24,119 bases of DNA. It comes from an uncultured Lachnospiraceae bacterium (GTDB taxonomy: Bacteria; Bacillota; Clostridia; Lachnospirales; Lachnospiraceae). The first letter of the stretch is position 1. The number at the start of each line of letters is the position of its first letter. The stretch lies in the NCBI GenBank assembly GCA_947628025.1, contig CANQYH010000009.1, positions 1 to 24,119 on the forward strand. Direction: 5' to 3'. The notes beneath the pieces were generated by a model. The model saw only the letters and a list, made by a program, of their open reading frames with translations. It ran no database searches and was not told the origin of the DNA. Shown one piece after another: positions 1 to 7,643 of this stretch. Position numbers and translations under genes: made by a program.

Positions 1-893
1 TTGATTTTGCCTTGTTTTATTAGTTCTTCTTTTTCAACACGGATGCGTTCCAACAGTACAGAAGCAGGCTCGTCGTTTGGGTCTTGCGGGACAAGTTTTC
101 CTTGGATGGCGAGATCGAGGATGCGGGATTTCAGCATGTTGATTTGATTAAACAAATTTATCTGTTCGTTGGCTATGTAATCTATTATCATCAATGACTG
201 ATGAATAATATTGCCAATACAAACCTGCTCATTTTGCGGTGGAACAGGAACGAACACTTTTAATATATTAGCAACTGATAATCCGGGTTGAGCAACGGCA
301 GTCGAATATTGATTTAGATTTAGTCCCTCCAAGAAAAAATTACTCCATTTGAAATCTATTCCAGAAAATAATGTGACAACAACAGCATGTTCTGTTGCAT
401 AAAATTTTCCGGATGCTATGTTTATATTTCCACATAAAGCACCTTGTCTGCCTATAATATTGTAAGTTCCATTATAATTGTATTCATCCACAAATCCTCT
501 AATTCCATTTCCACCAAAACAGGGATAGCAATTATCAAAAGGAACCGCCTTTATATCGGAACTGGATTTCGACTTACCTGCTACCATACTACAAATACCT
601 TTCAATCGCGCCCACTCCCACCCCTCCGGAATCTCAAACGGTATCTCGTCCTCGATACATTTCACGCTGCCGTCTTGAAACTTCTCATAATGCAAATTGT
701 CCTCACCAACGAAGATAACGGTATCGTTCTTTATATCCTTTGCTTTGAGCTTGCCTTCCTTGACCATTTGCTGTTTTTGGGTACGAATGCGTTCTAAGAG
801 TACGGAAGCCGGTTCATCATTCGGGTCTTGAGGGACGAGTTTCCCACGGATCGCCAAATCCAATATTTTTTGCCGCAACGCTTTGGTATCCAT
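1..893 (-). CDS. hsdS: Type I restriction-modification specificity subunit HsdS (C-terminus beyond window)
   Basis: This is the DNA-recognition subunit of a type I restriction-modification enzyme; it gives sequence specificity to the HsdM methylase and HsdR motor. An open frame of 297 codons runs from ATG at 893 off the left edge. The start overlaps the hsdM stop by one base (TAATG). Residues 10-37 carry a conserved-region helix (ILDLAIRGKLVPQDPNDEPA...). A target-recognition domain follows, about residues 90-240, with GGNGIRGFVDEYNYNG and IIGRQGALCGN, typical of HsdS TRDs. The conserved helix then recurs at residues 258-285 with 27 of 28 residues identical. A second TRD and final conserved region would be expected outside the window. 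Identity is secure; the recognition sequence cannot be predicted here. Confidence 0.93.
   Translation of the reverse strand, partial: MDTKALRQKILDLAIRGKLVPQDPNDEPASVLLERIRTQKQQMVKEGKLKAKDIKNDTVIFVGEDNLHYEKFQDGSVKCIEDEIPFEIPEGWEWARLKGICSMVAGKSKSSSDIKAVPFDNCYPCFGGNGIRGFVDEYNYNGTYNIIGRQGALCGNINIASGKFYATEHAVVVTLFSGIDFKWSNFFLEGLNLNQYSTAVAQPGLSVANILKVFVPVPPQNEQVCIGNIIHQSLMIIDYIANEQINLFNQINMLKSRILDLAIQGKLVPQDPNDEPASVLLERIRVEKEELIKQGKI
39..122 (-). repeat. hsdS internal repeat, copy 2
   Basis: Codons 258-285 of hsdS, the second copy of the conserved helix after the first target-recognition domain. The single amino-acid change from copy 1 is R to Q (AIRGK versus AIQGK). Confidence 0.85.
783..866 (-). 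repeat. hsdS internal repeat, copy 1 (conserved-region helix)
   Basis: Codons 10-37 of hsdS. The translated 28 residues match codons 258-285 at 27 positions, while the DNA matches at 64 of 84 bases, nearly all differences being synonymous. It corresponds to the conserved spacer helix that pairs with HsdM in type I S subunits. Confidence 0.85.
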
Positions 894-2326
894 TATTCGT
901 CCACCTCTCCAATCAATTTTTCAAGTTCTGCGACAGCTTTTACAATGTTGGCGGATTTGTCCTTTATGTCTTGCAAAAGCTCCGCAAGGGTGCGGTCGTC
1001 CTTTTCGCTCAAATCCATCCATTTGAAATCCAGCTTCAACTGATCGCGGGAGTATACTTCGTCAGCCGAAAACCTCCTCCATCTGCCGTTGGGATTTTCA
1101 TTAGAATAGGTTTGTGTTCTGTCCTGTCTATGCCCCGAACAATAACAGGCGACAAAATCATCCAAATCTTCACGTTTCATTGGTTTCGTTGCAAGCGTAT
1201 GTTTAATGCCCGTTCTGTAATCGTAAACCCAGATGTCTTGCGTGGGTTCGCCCTTGTCAAAGAACAGGACATTTGTTTTTACGCCGTTGGCATAGAAAAT
1301 GCCGGTAGGTAGTCTGAGAATTGTATGAAGATTAAACTCCTTGAGCAGTTTTTCTCTGACCTTTACCGTGGCGCCGCCGTCAGTCAGCACATTATCGGGC
1401 AGGACAACGCCAACACGTCCGCCGGTTTTGACAATGGACATAATGTGCTGCAAAAAGTTGACCTGATTATCCGAGGTTGGAATAAAGTTGGTGCGAACCG
1501 TAGAAACATTACCGGCTGCCTGCGGTCTTGTTCCAAAGGGGGGATTGGCGAGAACGACATTGTACACGCCGGCTTCATAATTTTCGGTTAATGAATCTTG
1601 ACAAACGATAGGGCTCTTGGCTGTTCCGATATCGTGGAGGTACAGGTTCATTGAGGCAAGCGTAACTACCAAGGGCGTGTTGTCCGCACCGAAAAAGGCG
1701 CTGTTTTTCAGAAAGTTCTGTTTGGCTATTTCCTTGCTCTGCGGCTTCATGTGCTCAAAAGCTGCAAGAAGAAAACCGCCTGTTCCGCAAGCAGGGTCGG
1801 CAACGGTCTCGGTAATCTTGGGGTCAACGACATCGACCATCGCCTTAATCAGCGCGCGGGGTGTGAAGTACTGTCCTGCGCCGCTTTTTTTATCCTGCCC
1901 GTTTTTTTCAAGAATGGATTCATAAATAGCGCCCTTGAAATCGCCATCCATCATGTACCAGTTTTCCCCGGATACCATATTCATTACTTTCTTCAAGTGA
2001 ACTGGCGCGGTGATCTTGTTTGTCGCTTTTGTGAAGATTGTGCCGATCAGCCCATCGTCTTTTGCAAGTTCTTTAAGGATTTCTTCATATTTGTCAACGA
2101 GGTCGTTGCCGTTTAATCCGGCAAGGTCTTTCCATTTGTAACCGTCAGGTATAGCGCTGCCGAGACCGAGTTCTTCTTTTTCGGCGTCCATTTTCAAAAA
2201 CAAAATATAAGTAAGCTGCGTGATGTAGTCTGTAAAGCCTACGCCTGCCGCAGCAAGAACATTTGCAATATCCCAGACCTTTTTAACCAAGGTCGCTTCA
2301 CTCTTTGTCTGATTATTATTTGCCAT
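893..2326 (-). CDS. hsdM: Type I restriction-modification methyltransferase HsdM
   Basis: N6-adenine DNA methyltransferase of the type I system. It methylates host DNA and forms the core on which HsdS and HsdR assemble. The 477-residue protein has the usual HsdM layout: an N-terminal helical domain, GQYFTPR at 151-157, SAM-binding motif I DPACGTGGF at 177-185, and catalytic motif IV NPPF at 261-264, the NPP[FY] of adenine methylases. It starts at ATG 2326, four bases after the hsdR stop, and its stop overlaps the hsdS start, so hsdR-hsdM-hsdS is one transcription unit. Length and motifs are complete; nothing suggests inactivation. Confidence 0.96.
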   Translation of the reverse strand: MANNNQTKSEATLVKKVWDIANVLAAAGVGFTDYITQLTYILFLKMDAEKEELGLGSAIPDGYKWKDLAGLNGNDLVDKYEEILKELAKDDGLIGTIFTKATNKITAPVHLKKVMNMVSGENWYMMDGDFKGAIYESILEKNGQDKKSGAGQYFTPRALIKAMVDVVDPKITETVADPACGTGGFLLAAFEHMKPQSKEIAKQNFLKNSAFFGADNTPLVVTLASMNLYLHDIGTAKSPIVCQDSLTENYEAGVYNVVLANPPFGTRPQAAGNVSTVRTNFIPTSDNQVNFLQHIMSIVKTGGRVGVVLPDNVLTDGGATVKVREKLLKEFNLHTILRLPTGIFYANGVKTNVLFFDKGEPTQDIWVYDYRTGIKHTLATKPMKREDLDDFVACYCSGHRQDRTQTYSNENPNGRWRRFSADEVYSRDQLKLDFKWMDLSEKDDRTLAELLQDIKDKSANIVKAVAELEKLIGEVDE

Positions 2327-2330
2327 ATCT

Positions 2331-5087
2331 TTATGCCGCCCTTAATATAAATTTGGAAAGTTCAACGATTTCTGCGGTCAACGCAGGAACACCGAAACTT
2401 GTTACAGCCTTTCTCCATAGGTCGGTATCAACGCTGTTTAGCTCCATAACGCTGATAGCGCCTTCATTGACGATGTAGTCGCCGATCTGTCGCATGACTT
2501 CCTGCTGATCTTTTGTAAGCGTCCGCTGCGCCTGACCACAGTAGAGCGTGAACCTCTGCGAATAGCCTTTCAGCAGGCTTTTTAGTCCATTGCTCTTTTT
2601 GTAGGCATACCTTGCTAACTGAATTAAGTGAGTCAACGCTTTGATATTCTGTTTCACATCCAAATCGTCTACATTGCCGTCGGAATCCAGGAGCTTGTAA
2701 TTACTCCAGATAACATATGGCGTAAACAGACGGTTTTCAGAGATCAGCTTGTCTTGTAATTCAGACAGCATGGAGTAAGTGATAACCGTGTCTTCGGAAT
2801 TGTATATGATTCGAAGTGCCTCGATGCTATCTGCGTTTTGATTTAAATACTGCTCGAACGAGTCAATAAAGGTCCTTGCTGATTCTTTGGTAAAGCCTTT
2901 GTCGATAAGTTCATCTTGATCTGGAGCTACTGCATAATATCCGCGGTGCATTTCAAGCAGTTTTTTTCGCGCTTCAAGATTCGAAATCAGGCAGGCAATT
3001 AAGCTTTTTCTCTCTGTATTGTCATCGGAAATATTGACAAATGGCGGGAGAGTTCCTCCTGATATAGCATCGTTTACACTGCTCGCCAGGGTTTTGGGAG
3101 CAAAGTCCCAATTTGCAGCGAAGATCTTCAAATGCCTTCCAAACAAAGGATCATTTTCATAGCGCCGATGTATTGCCGCACAGTAATCGCGCAAAAGTGC
3201 AAGGTTGTCATCGGACACTTCGCCATGGACAAGGCGCTCCAACAATTGTTCCAACTTGAGAATTTTTTCGCCTCCGCTATTTCCTTTGGCAGGTTTCGGT
3301 ATGTTTTTGTCATGTTCTGTTACGCCAACTGCGTCAACAATATAATAACAATCTTTTGCGACGGCATTGGGAGTAACTTCTTTTAACTGATCTTCATTGA
3401 TTACACGGCATCCCCGCCCTTTCATCTGCGTGTAAAGCACGTCGGACCCGACATCTCTCATAAACAACACAACTTCCAGCGGCTTAATATCCGTGCCTGT
3501 TGCTACGAGGGTTACCGTAACTGCGACTCTAAATTCTTTTTCTGTCCGCATTTCACGAATGAGCGCATTTGAGTCGCCGGCAGAATATGTAATTTTCTGT
3601 ACAAACTTTTCCGGTGCCTGGCCGTTGTTGAATTTTTCTGCAAAAACCTTTTTAACCATTTCAACAATTTGTGTCGCATGGTTATCGTCTTTTGCAAAAA
3701 TCAATGTTTTGGGAATATACTCCCATTTTTCCTTTCTATCAGGATAAAGGTCGGTATAAATAGCATCTCGATATGCAATCAGGACCTTTTCCATTTGATC
3801 CGGAACAATGACAGAACGGTCTAATTGTACAGCGGCATACTCGACAGTTTCTTCCGAAACGTGAGAACCTATATGATTTTGGCTTTTGGTTATTTCCTCA
3901 ATCAAGTCACCCTGTTGTATCGTTCCGCCATGTTCTGTAATATTTGTTTTGATTCTATATACACGGGCAGGAACGTTTACTCCGTCAACAACGGAATCCT
4001 CGTAGGTGTATTCCGCAATTTTATTTTTATTGAAAAAAGCGTATGCTTCCGGCGTCGGTGTCGCGGTCAGCCCAAGGACAATGGCGTTTTTGAAATAGTT
4101 AAGCACAGACTGCCATTTTCCGTATATTGAGCGATGACATTCGTCAATGATGATAAACTGAAAATGATCGGGAGGAAGTTTTATGTTCTGACCAAGATCA
4201 ATTTGCGGCTGCGGCTGGTCTGCGTCTTTGAAAGAGAATAGTTTTTCGTCTTCTCGATCCTCATCTTCATCATTGATGGCTCGCCCGGTTAGTACGGCAA
4301 ACAGCTTTTGAATGGTGGAAATCACAATATCTCCGTTCACGTCGTCAGGACTTTTCAAACGAGTAATTTGGTAAATTGTGTTCATCGGCTGCTGTTTTTC
4401 AGTACGGTCAAATTTGCTGAATTCTGTTTCTGTTTGCCTTGCAAGGTTATTTCTGTCCACAAGAAACAGAACACGTTTTACAGAAGTATAACTGAGTAAA
4501 CGGTATGCCGCAAGGCAGGCGAGGTATGTTTTGCCTGAGCCCGTTGCAAGAACTGCGAGAGTTTTTTTGTTCGCTGCCTTGATGGACTGCTCAAGTCTCA
4601 CTTCTGCATCATACTGACAATCTCGAAGCCCGCGCTTTTCTATCTTTGGCAGTGCGCCATATTCAGACGCCTTGCCTATAAGCTGCAGCATCTTTTTTGG
4701 AGAGTGTATTTCAGTTAATTCGGTGTAGTCACTGTGTGGATCGGAAAGCATATTTTTAAAATATATTTTGTTGCCGTTAGCCAGATACACAAGGGGAATG
4801 AGTCCTTGATACCACAAACCGTACCAGCTTTGCGGAGTGACAGCATATCGTTCCGCCTGCTCTGCAACTTCCGCTCCAAGATGATTGGATTCTTTTTTGG
4901 CTTCAACTACTGCAATCGCTTTATCCTCAACAAATAGCAGATAATCGCTTTCCGTACCATCCACCATCAAAGCCTCTTTGATAGCGGCGGTCGTATTGGG
5001 AACGTAATCATTGCGAGAAACGATGTCCCATCCGGCATCCTGCAATTGCTTGTCTATTTTGATTCTTGCTAATTCTTCGGGGAGCAT
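2331..5087 (-). CDS. hsdR: Type I restriction endonuclease/translocase HsdR
   Basis: ATP-dependent DNA translocase and nuclease of the type I system. I place the start at the ATG at 5087, seven bases after AAGGAG, giving 918 residues; an upstream in-frame start at 5114 would add nine residues but lacks this spacing. The N-terminal PD-(D/E)xK nuclease shows D48 and E62-A-K64 (SDYLLF...VVEAKK). The superfamily 2 helicase core shows Walker A ATGSGKT at 181-187, DECH at 315-318, TAT at 341-343 and motif VI QMKGRGCR at 554-561. The remaining C-terminal part resembles the EcoEI-type R-subunit tail that binds the methylase. All key residues are intact. Confidence 0.96.
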   Translation of the reverse strand: MLPEELARIKIDKQLQDAGWDIVSRNDYVPNTTAAIKEALMVDGTESDYLLFVEDKAIAVVEAKKESNHLGAEVAEQAERYAVTPQSWYGLWYQGLIPLVYLANGNKIYFKNMLSDPHSDYTELTEIHSPKKMLQLIGKASEYGALPKIEKRGLRDCQYDAEVRLEQSIKAANKKTLAVLATGSGKTYLACLAAYRLLSYTSVKRVLFLVDRNNLARQTETEFSKFDRTEKQQPMNTIYQITRLKSPDDVNGDIVISTIQKLFAVLTGRAINDEDEDREDEKLFSFKDADQPQPQIDLGQNIKLPPDHFQFIIIDECHRSIYGKWQSVLNYFKNAIVLGLTATPTPEAYAFFNKNKIAEYTYEDSVVDGVNVPARVYRIKTNITEHGGTIQQGDLIEEITKSQNHIGSHVSEETVEYAAVQLDRSVIVPDQMEKVLIAYRDAIYTDLYPDRKEKWEYIPKTLIFAKDDNHATQIVEMVKKVFAEKFNNGQAPEKFVQKITYSAGDSNALIREMRTEKEFRVAVTVTLVATGTDIKPLEVVLFMRDVGSDVLYTQMKGRGCRVINEDQLKEVTPNAVAKDCYYIVDAVGVTEHDKNIPKPAKGNSGGEKILKLEQLLERLVHGEVSDDNLALLRDYCAAIHRRYENDPLFGRHLKIFAANWDFAPKTLASSVNDAISGGTLPPFVNISDDNTERKSLIACLISNLEARKKLLEMHRGYYAVAPDQDELIDKGFTKESARTFIDSFEQYLNQNADSIEALRIIYNSEDTVITYSMLSELQDKLISENRLFTPYVIWSNYKLLDSDGNVDDLDVKQNIKALTHLIQLARYAYKKSNGLKSLLKGYSQRFTLYCGQAQRTLTKDQQEVMRQIGDYIVNEGAISVMELNSVDTDLWRKAVTSFGVPALTAEIVELSKFILRAA

Positions 5088-5170
5088 ATTCATTCTCCTT
5101 ATCGTATTTCTCATAACAAAATATTATCGGAAGTTATGGGGTATAAATATCATAACTGCCGTACTTTGCA

Positions 5171-5377
5171 TCATTCGTCCTTAACGAATTCCATAATGTC
5201 GTCAAGCCCGCAGTCCAACGCATTACAAAGTTTTTCGATGCTCTCCATAGAGATATATTGATCTTTCTTTAGACGCGAAATAATATTTGCGCTAACCTGT
5301 GCTTTCTCGGCCAACTGAGCATTTGTCATTTTCTTATCGATCAGCAAGTGAAAAAGTCTGTCGTATCTAACAGCCAG
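5171..5377 (-). CDS. Small Cro/CI-type HTH regulator upstream of hsdR
   Basis: A 68-residue protein, essentially one HTH_XRE domain: helix-turn-helix around MTNAQLAEKAQVSANIISRL, ending LCNALDCGLDDIMEFV, as in YozG-like single-domain regulators. Homologues typically begin MAV(S/R)Y. The matching codon here is CTG at 5377, eight bases after GGAGG, so I propose a CTG start. An in-frame TTG at 5398 precedes the ribosome site and is less likely. It lies 83 bases before hsdR on the same strand and may act as a controller of the R-M operon, with a promoter and palindrome directly upstream. The DNA-binding role is well supported; the target is inferred. Confidence 0.85.
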   Translation of the reverse strand: MAVRYDRLFHLLIDKKMTNAQLAEKAQVSANIISRLKKDQYISMESIEKLCNALDCGLDDIMEFVKDE

Positions 5378-5407
5378 GGAAATCACCTCCGCTAACAATC
5401 TAATGCT

Positions 5408-5436
5408 ATAATATTACAATATCGTGAAAAAATCAA
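5408..5436 (-). promoter_or_regulatory. Sigma-A-type promoter of the HTH-hsdRMS unit
   Basis: Read on the minus strand: -35 TTGATT (5436-5431), 17-base spacer, -10 TATTAT (5413-5408). It lies 31 bases before the proposed CTG start. Confidence 0.7.
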
Positions 5437-5442
5437 TACAAT

Positions 5443-5461
5443 CGTCATTGAGTCAATGACG
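5443..5461. promoter_or_regulatory. Perfect 19-bp palindrome, candidate operator
   Basis: CGTCATTGA-G-TCAATGACG: two 9-bp arms around one central base, starting seven bases upstream of the -35 box of the HTH-hsd promoter. Size and symmetry fit a dimeric HTH protein site; binding by the adjacent HTH protein is inferred. Confidence 0.6.
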
Positions 5462-5505
5462 GTCAAAGACAGTTAATTCTAAAAAAGCGCATGTTAACAA
5501 GAAAG

Positions 5506-5546
5506 GAACCTCAGCCTGCACTTTTCAAAAGTGCTGACTGAGGTTC
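5506..5546. repeat. Nested 41-bp palindrome, possible terminator or palindromic element
   Basis: Outer arms GAACCTCAG/CTGAGGTTC (9 bp) enclose a 3x3 internal loop and inner arms GCACTTTT/AAAAGTGC (8 bp) with a single central C. It lies between the stop of the AraC-type gene (5623) and the HTH-hsd promoter, both on the minus strand, so it could end araC-type transcription. It lacks a clean uridine run. Confidence 0.6.
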
Positions 5547-5622
5547 TTAACTGTGCATCTGTAAACGCAGCTTTGCCGGCGTGATATTTGAAACTTGTTG
5601 AAACTCCGGGCCGCAGGCGTTT

Positions 5623-6546
5623 TCAGACCCGTTTGACCGGCATCCAGACTTGCACATTGCGTTCTTCCCGCGGCATCCAGTGATACACGGCCAGCTCCGG
5701 GCCCTCCGCCAGCTCAAAGCCCATTTCCGGCATCCATTCGCTCAGGATCTGTGCCCGCTGATTGACCCGCTCGAAATAATCGCGGATCGGGTTCTTGACG
5801 TCCCTGGCCTCGAAGATGACGTAGGTATTGGCAGGGATGACGATGGTTTCCAGGCCGAGGCTTTCTACGAAATCGACGCCGGTGACGCTGTGGTCGTACA
5901 AATGCTCCCGCGACCAGGCGTCCAGGTCCTGGCAGTAGCAGAAATCATAGCCGTCGTTGTCAAGATGATCGATGACGCAGTACTCGTCCGGGTACCTGCC
6001 GTTTGAGGGGGCCGCAGCTCCCCGCAGGAACCATTGTTTTCCGCGGGTCGTGACGAAAAGCTGCCCCTCCTGGCGCTCCCGCTCCGGACCGTAAGGCGCT
6101 CCGGTAAAATGCGCCCGGTAGCCGGTCAATGTCATTTCCGGTTTTGTTTCAATTCTGTAATTCATTTCTTTACCGCCCTCCATGGAAAAATTAAGTACAA
6201 GCCGGGAAAAGGAACGCAGGCGGCAGCCGCCCGCTTTGACCTGGGACGGCAGTACGCCGTGAAAACGCTGGAACGCCTTGGCGAAGCTGTCCGGGCTTTC
6301 GTATCCGTATTTCAGCGCCGCGTCGATCACCTTGATATCGGTGGACGCCAGCTCGGTGGCGGCCAGGGACAGCCTGCGGTTGCGGACGTATTCGCATACG
6401 GTGTAGCCGCATAGGATGCTGAACACCCGCTGGAAATGGTAGCCCGACGAAAAACACCGGGCCGCTATCTCGTCGTATTCCAGGTCCTCCAGCAAATGAT
6501 CTTCGATGTAGTCGATGGCTTTCTGCAATCCTGTGATCCAGTTCAT
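5623..6546 (-). CDS. AraC-family regulator with C-terminal GyrI-like ligand-binding domain
   Basis: A 307-residue transcription regulator of the MarA/Rob-like type. Residues 8-105 form the two-HTH AraC DNA-binding domain (IAARCFSSGYHFQRVFS and ALKYGYESPDSFAKAFQRFHG). Residues about 129-307 form a GyrI-like effector-binding domain (MNYRIETKPEMTLTGYRAHF at its start), the arrangement used to sense lipophilic or cationic small molecules and control efflux or detoxification genes. Start ATG 6546 has AAGGAGGG upstream. No efflux gene sits next to it; the closest gene is the divergent Uma2-family gene. The ligand is unknown. Confidence 0.9.
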   Translation of the reverse strand: MNWITGLQKAIDYIEDHLLEDLEYDEIAARCFSSGYHFQRVFSILCGYTVCEYVRNRRLSLAATELASTDIKVIDAALKYGYESPDSFAKAFQRFHGVLPSQVKAGGCRLRSFSRLVLNFSMEGGKEMNYRIETKPEMTLTGYRAHFTGAPYGPERERQEGQLFVTTRGKQWFLRGAAAPSNGRYPDEYCVIDHLDNDGYDFCYCQDLDAWSREHLYDHSVTGVDFVESLGLETIVIPANTYVIFEARDVKNPIRDYFERVNQRAQILSEWMPEMGFELAEGPELAVYHWMPREERNVQVWMPVKRV

Positions 6547-6930
6547 GGTATGATTCCCTCCTTGTCTGGTTCCATTCTAGCAGAAATCGAAGCGCTCTGC
6601 CCGATTTTTTGAGGGAATCGCGGTCGGATGTATGCGGTAGTGGCTGGATAGAAATGCCGGCGGATTCCAGGGAATGTTTTATCAAAGGGAAGAAGAAAAT
6701 GGGATGATGAAAAACCTTTTCAAAGTTCCCTCTATGTGTTATACTGAGTTTACTTCATGGAACTTCAGAACATTCACTTGCAGACAGTGTTTTTTATACT
6801 GTTTGTATCTTCAAAGTATGTCGATGGCGTTTCGCCGGAAATTCCACGGGGGAAAAGATAGACAGGCAGGAGATCATCGGGTATACTATACGCAGAACGT
6901 AAATCCGGTGCGGAAAGGAGGCGGCTGCCG
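6547..6930. other. Divergent intergenic region without a gene
   Basis: It separates the AraC-type gene (minus) from the Uma2 gene (plus). It holds a good plus-strand promoter at 6859-6887, a weaker plus-strand TTTTCA/TATACT pair ending near 6745, and on the minus strand an extended -10 TGCTAGAAT near 6575-6583 that could serve the AraC-type gene. An open frame at 6674-6934 has no family features and I do not call it. Confidence 0.6.
6859..6887 (+). promoter_or_regulatory. Promoter of the Uma2-family gene
   Basis: TAGACA (6859-6864), 17-base spacer, TATACT (6882-6887), 43 bases upstream of the start codon. Confidence 0.65.
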
Positions 6931-7536
6931 ATGATCTTTTACGAAGAGCCTGTCGGAGAGGAAGAGGTAATAAGGAAGAATATGGAACTTGCAGACCGAA
7001 AGAATTTTACGGCGGCGGATGTCGACGCGCTTCCGGAAGAGGAACGTGCAGAGATCATCGACGGTCAGATTTTTCTGTTTGCGTCGCCGAGGGTTGTTCA
7101 CCAGAGGCTGGTTATGAAGATCGGGTCGAAATTAGATGTTTATATAGCAGGTAAGGGCGGGTCATGCCAGGTGTTCGCGGCCCCTCTCGACGTTTATCTG
7201 AATAATGACAGCCGGACACGGGTCGAGCCGGATATATTTGTGGTCTGCGACCCGTCAAAGATTCATGAGGATGCCTGTTACGGCGCTCCGGATCTGGTGA
7301 TCGAAGTCGTGTCCCAGTCTACCAAGCGCCGGGATTTCGGCCTAAAAGTGCTGAAATACCGGACTGCTGGAGTCCGTGAATACTGGATCGTCGATCCGTA
7401 CCAGAGAAATGTGACAGTATACTGGTTCGAGGATGAAAGCGAGAATTGCCAGTATACGTTTGAAGAAGCGGTCGTATTTCACTCGTTCCCCGGACTGACC
7501 CTGTGCGTGAGGGAGCTGCTGGGAGAGAACGCATAG
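6931..7536 (+). CDS. Uma2-family (DUF820) restriction-endonuclease-fold protein
   Basis: A 201-residue protein with the Uma2/DUF820 pattern of the PD-(D/E)xK nuclease superfamily: E41 in the first strand region (AEIIDGQIF), VEPDIFVV with D101, DLVIEVVS with E125, K142 before a tyrosine, and GVREYWIVDP at 147-156. These are the usual catalytic positions, so the fold is probably active, although the function of the family in bacteria is not established. Start ATG 6931 follows AAGGAGG by nine bases. The N-terminal 20 residues precede the typical family start; an ATG at 6982 within the frame is an alternative. It is monocistronic, with its own promoter and terminator. Confidence 0.88.
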   Translation: MIFYEEPVGEEEVIRKNMELADRKNFTAADVDALPEEERAEIIDGQIFLFASPRVVHQRLVMKIGSKLDVYIAGKGGSCQVFAAPLDVYLNNDSRTRVEPDIFVVCDPSKIHEDACYGAPDLVIEVVSQSTKRRDFGLKVLKYRTAGVREYWIVDPYQRNVTVYWFEDESENCQYTFEEAVVFHSFPGLTLCVRELLGENA

Positions 7537-7560
7537 CGGCGGCCGCGGTTAGGAAGAATC

Positions 7561-7603
7561 AGCCCCGCGCAGAGAGGAAATGGTCCTGCGCAGGGCTGTT
7601 TTT
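7561..7603 (+). terminator. Rho-independent terminator after the Uma2 gene
   Basis: AGCCC-c-GCGCAG pairs with CTGCGC-a-GGGCT around a GAGGAAATGGTC loop region, followed by TTTTT. It may also serve the convergent DUF4349 gene. Confidence 0.8.
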
Positions 7604-7643
7604 GTAAATTAGAAAACAATGTCCGGCCGCTGGAGATCAGGCG

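Noticed and set aside
6674..6934. An 86-codon open frame before the Uma2 gene
   Set aside because: No ribosome site of note and no family features, and it runs through the Uma2 promoter into its start codon.
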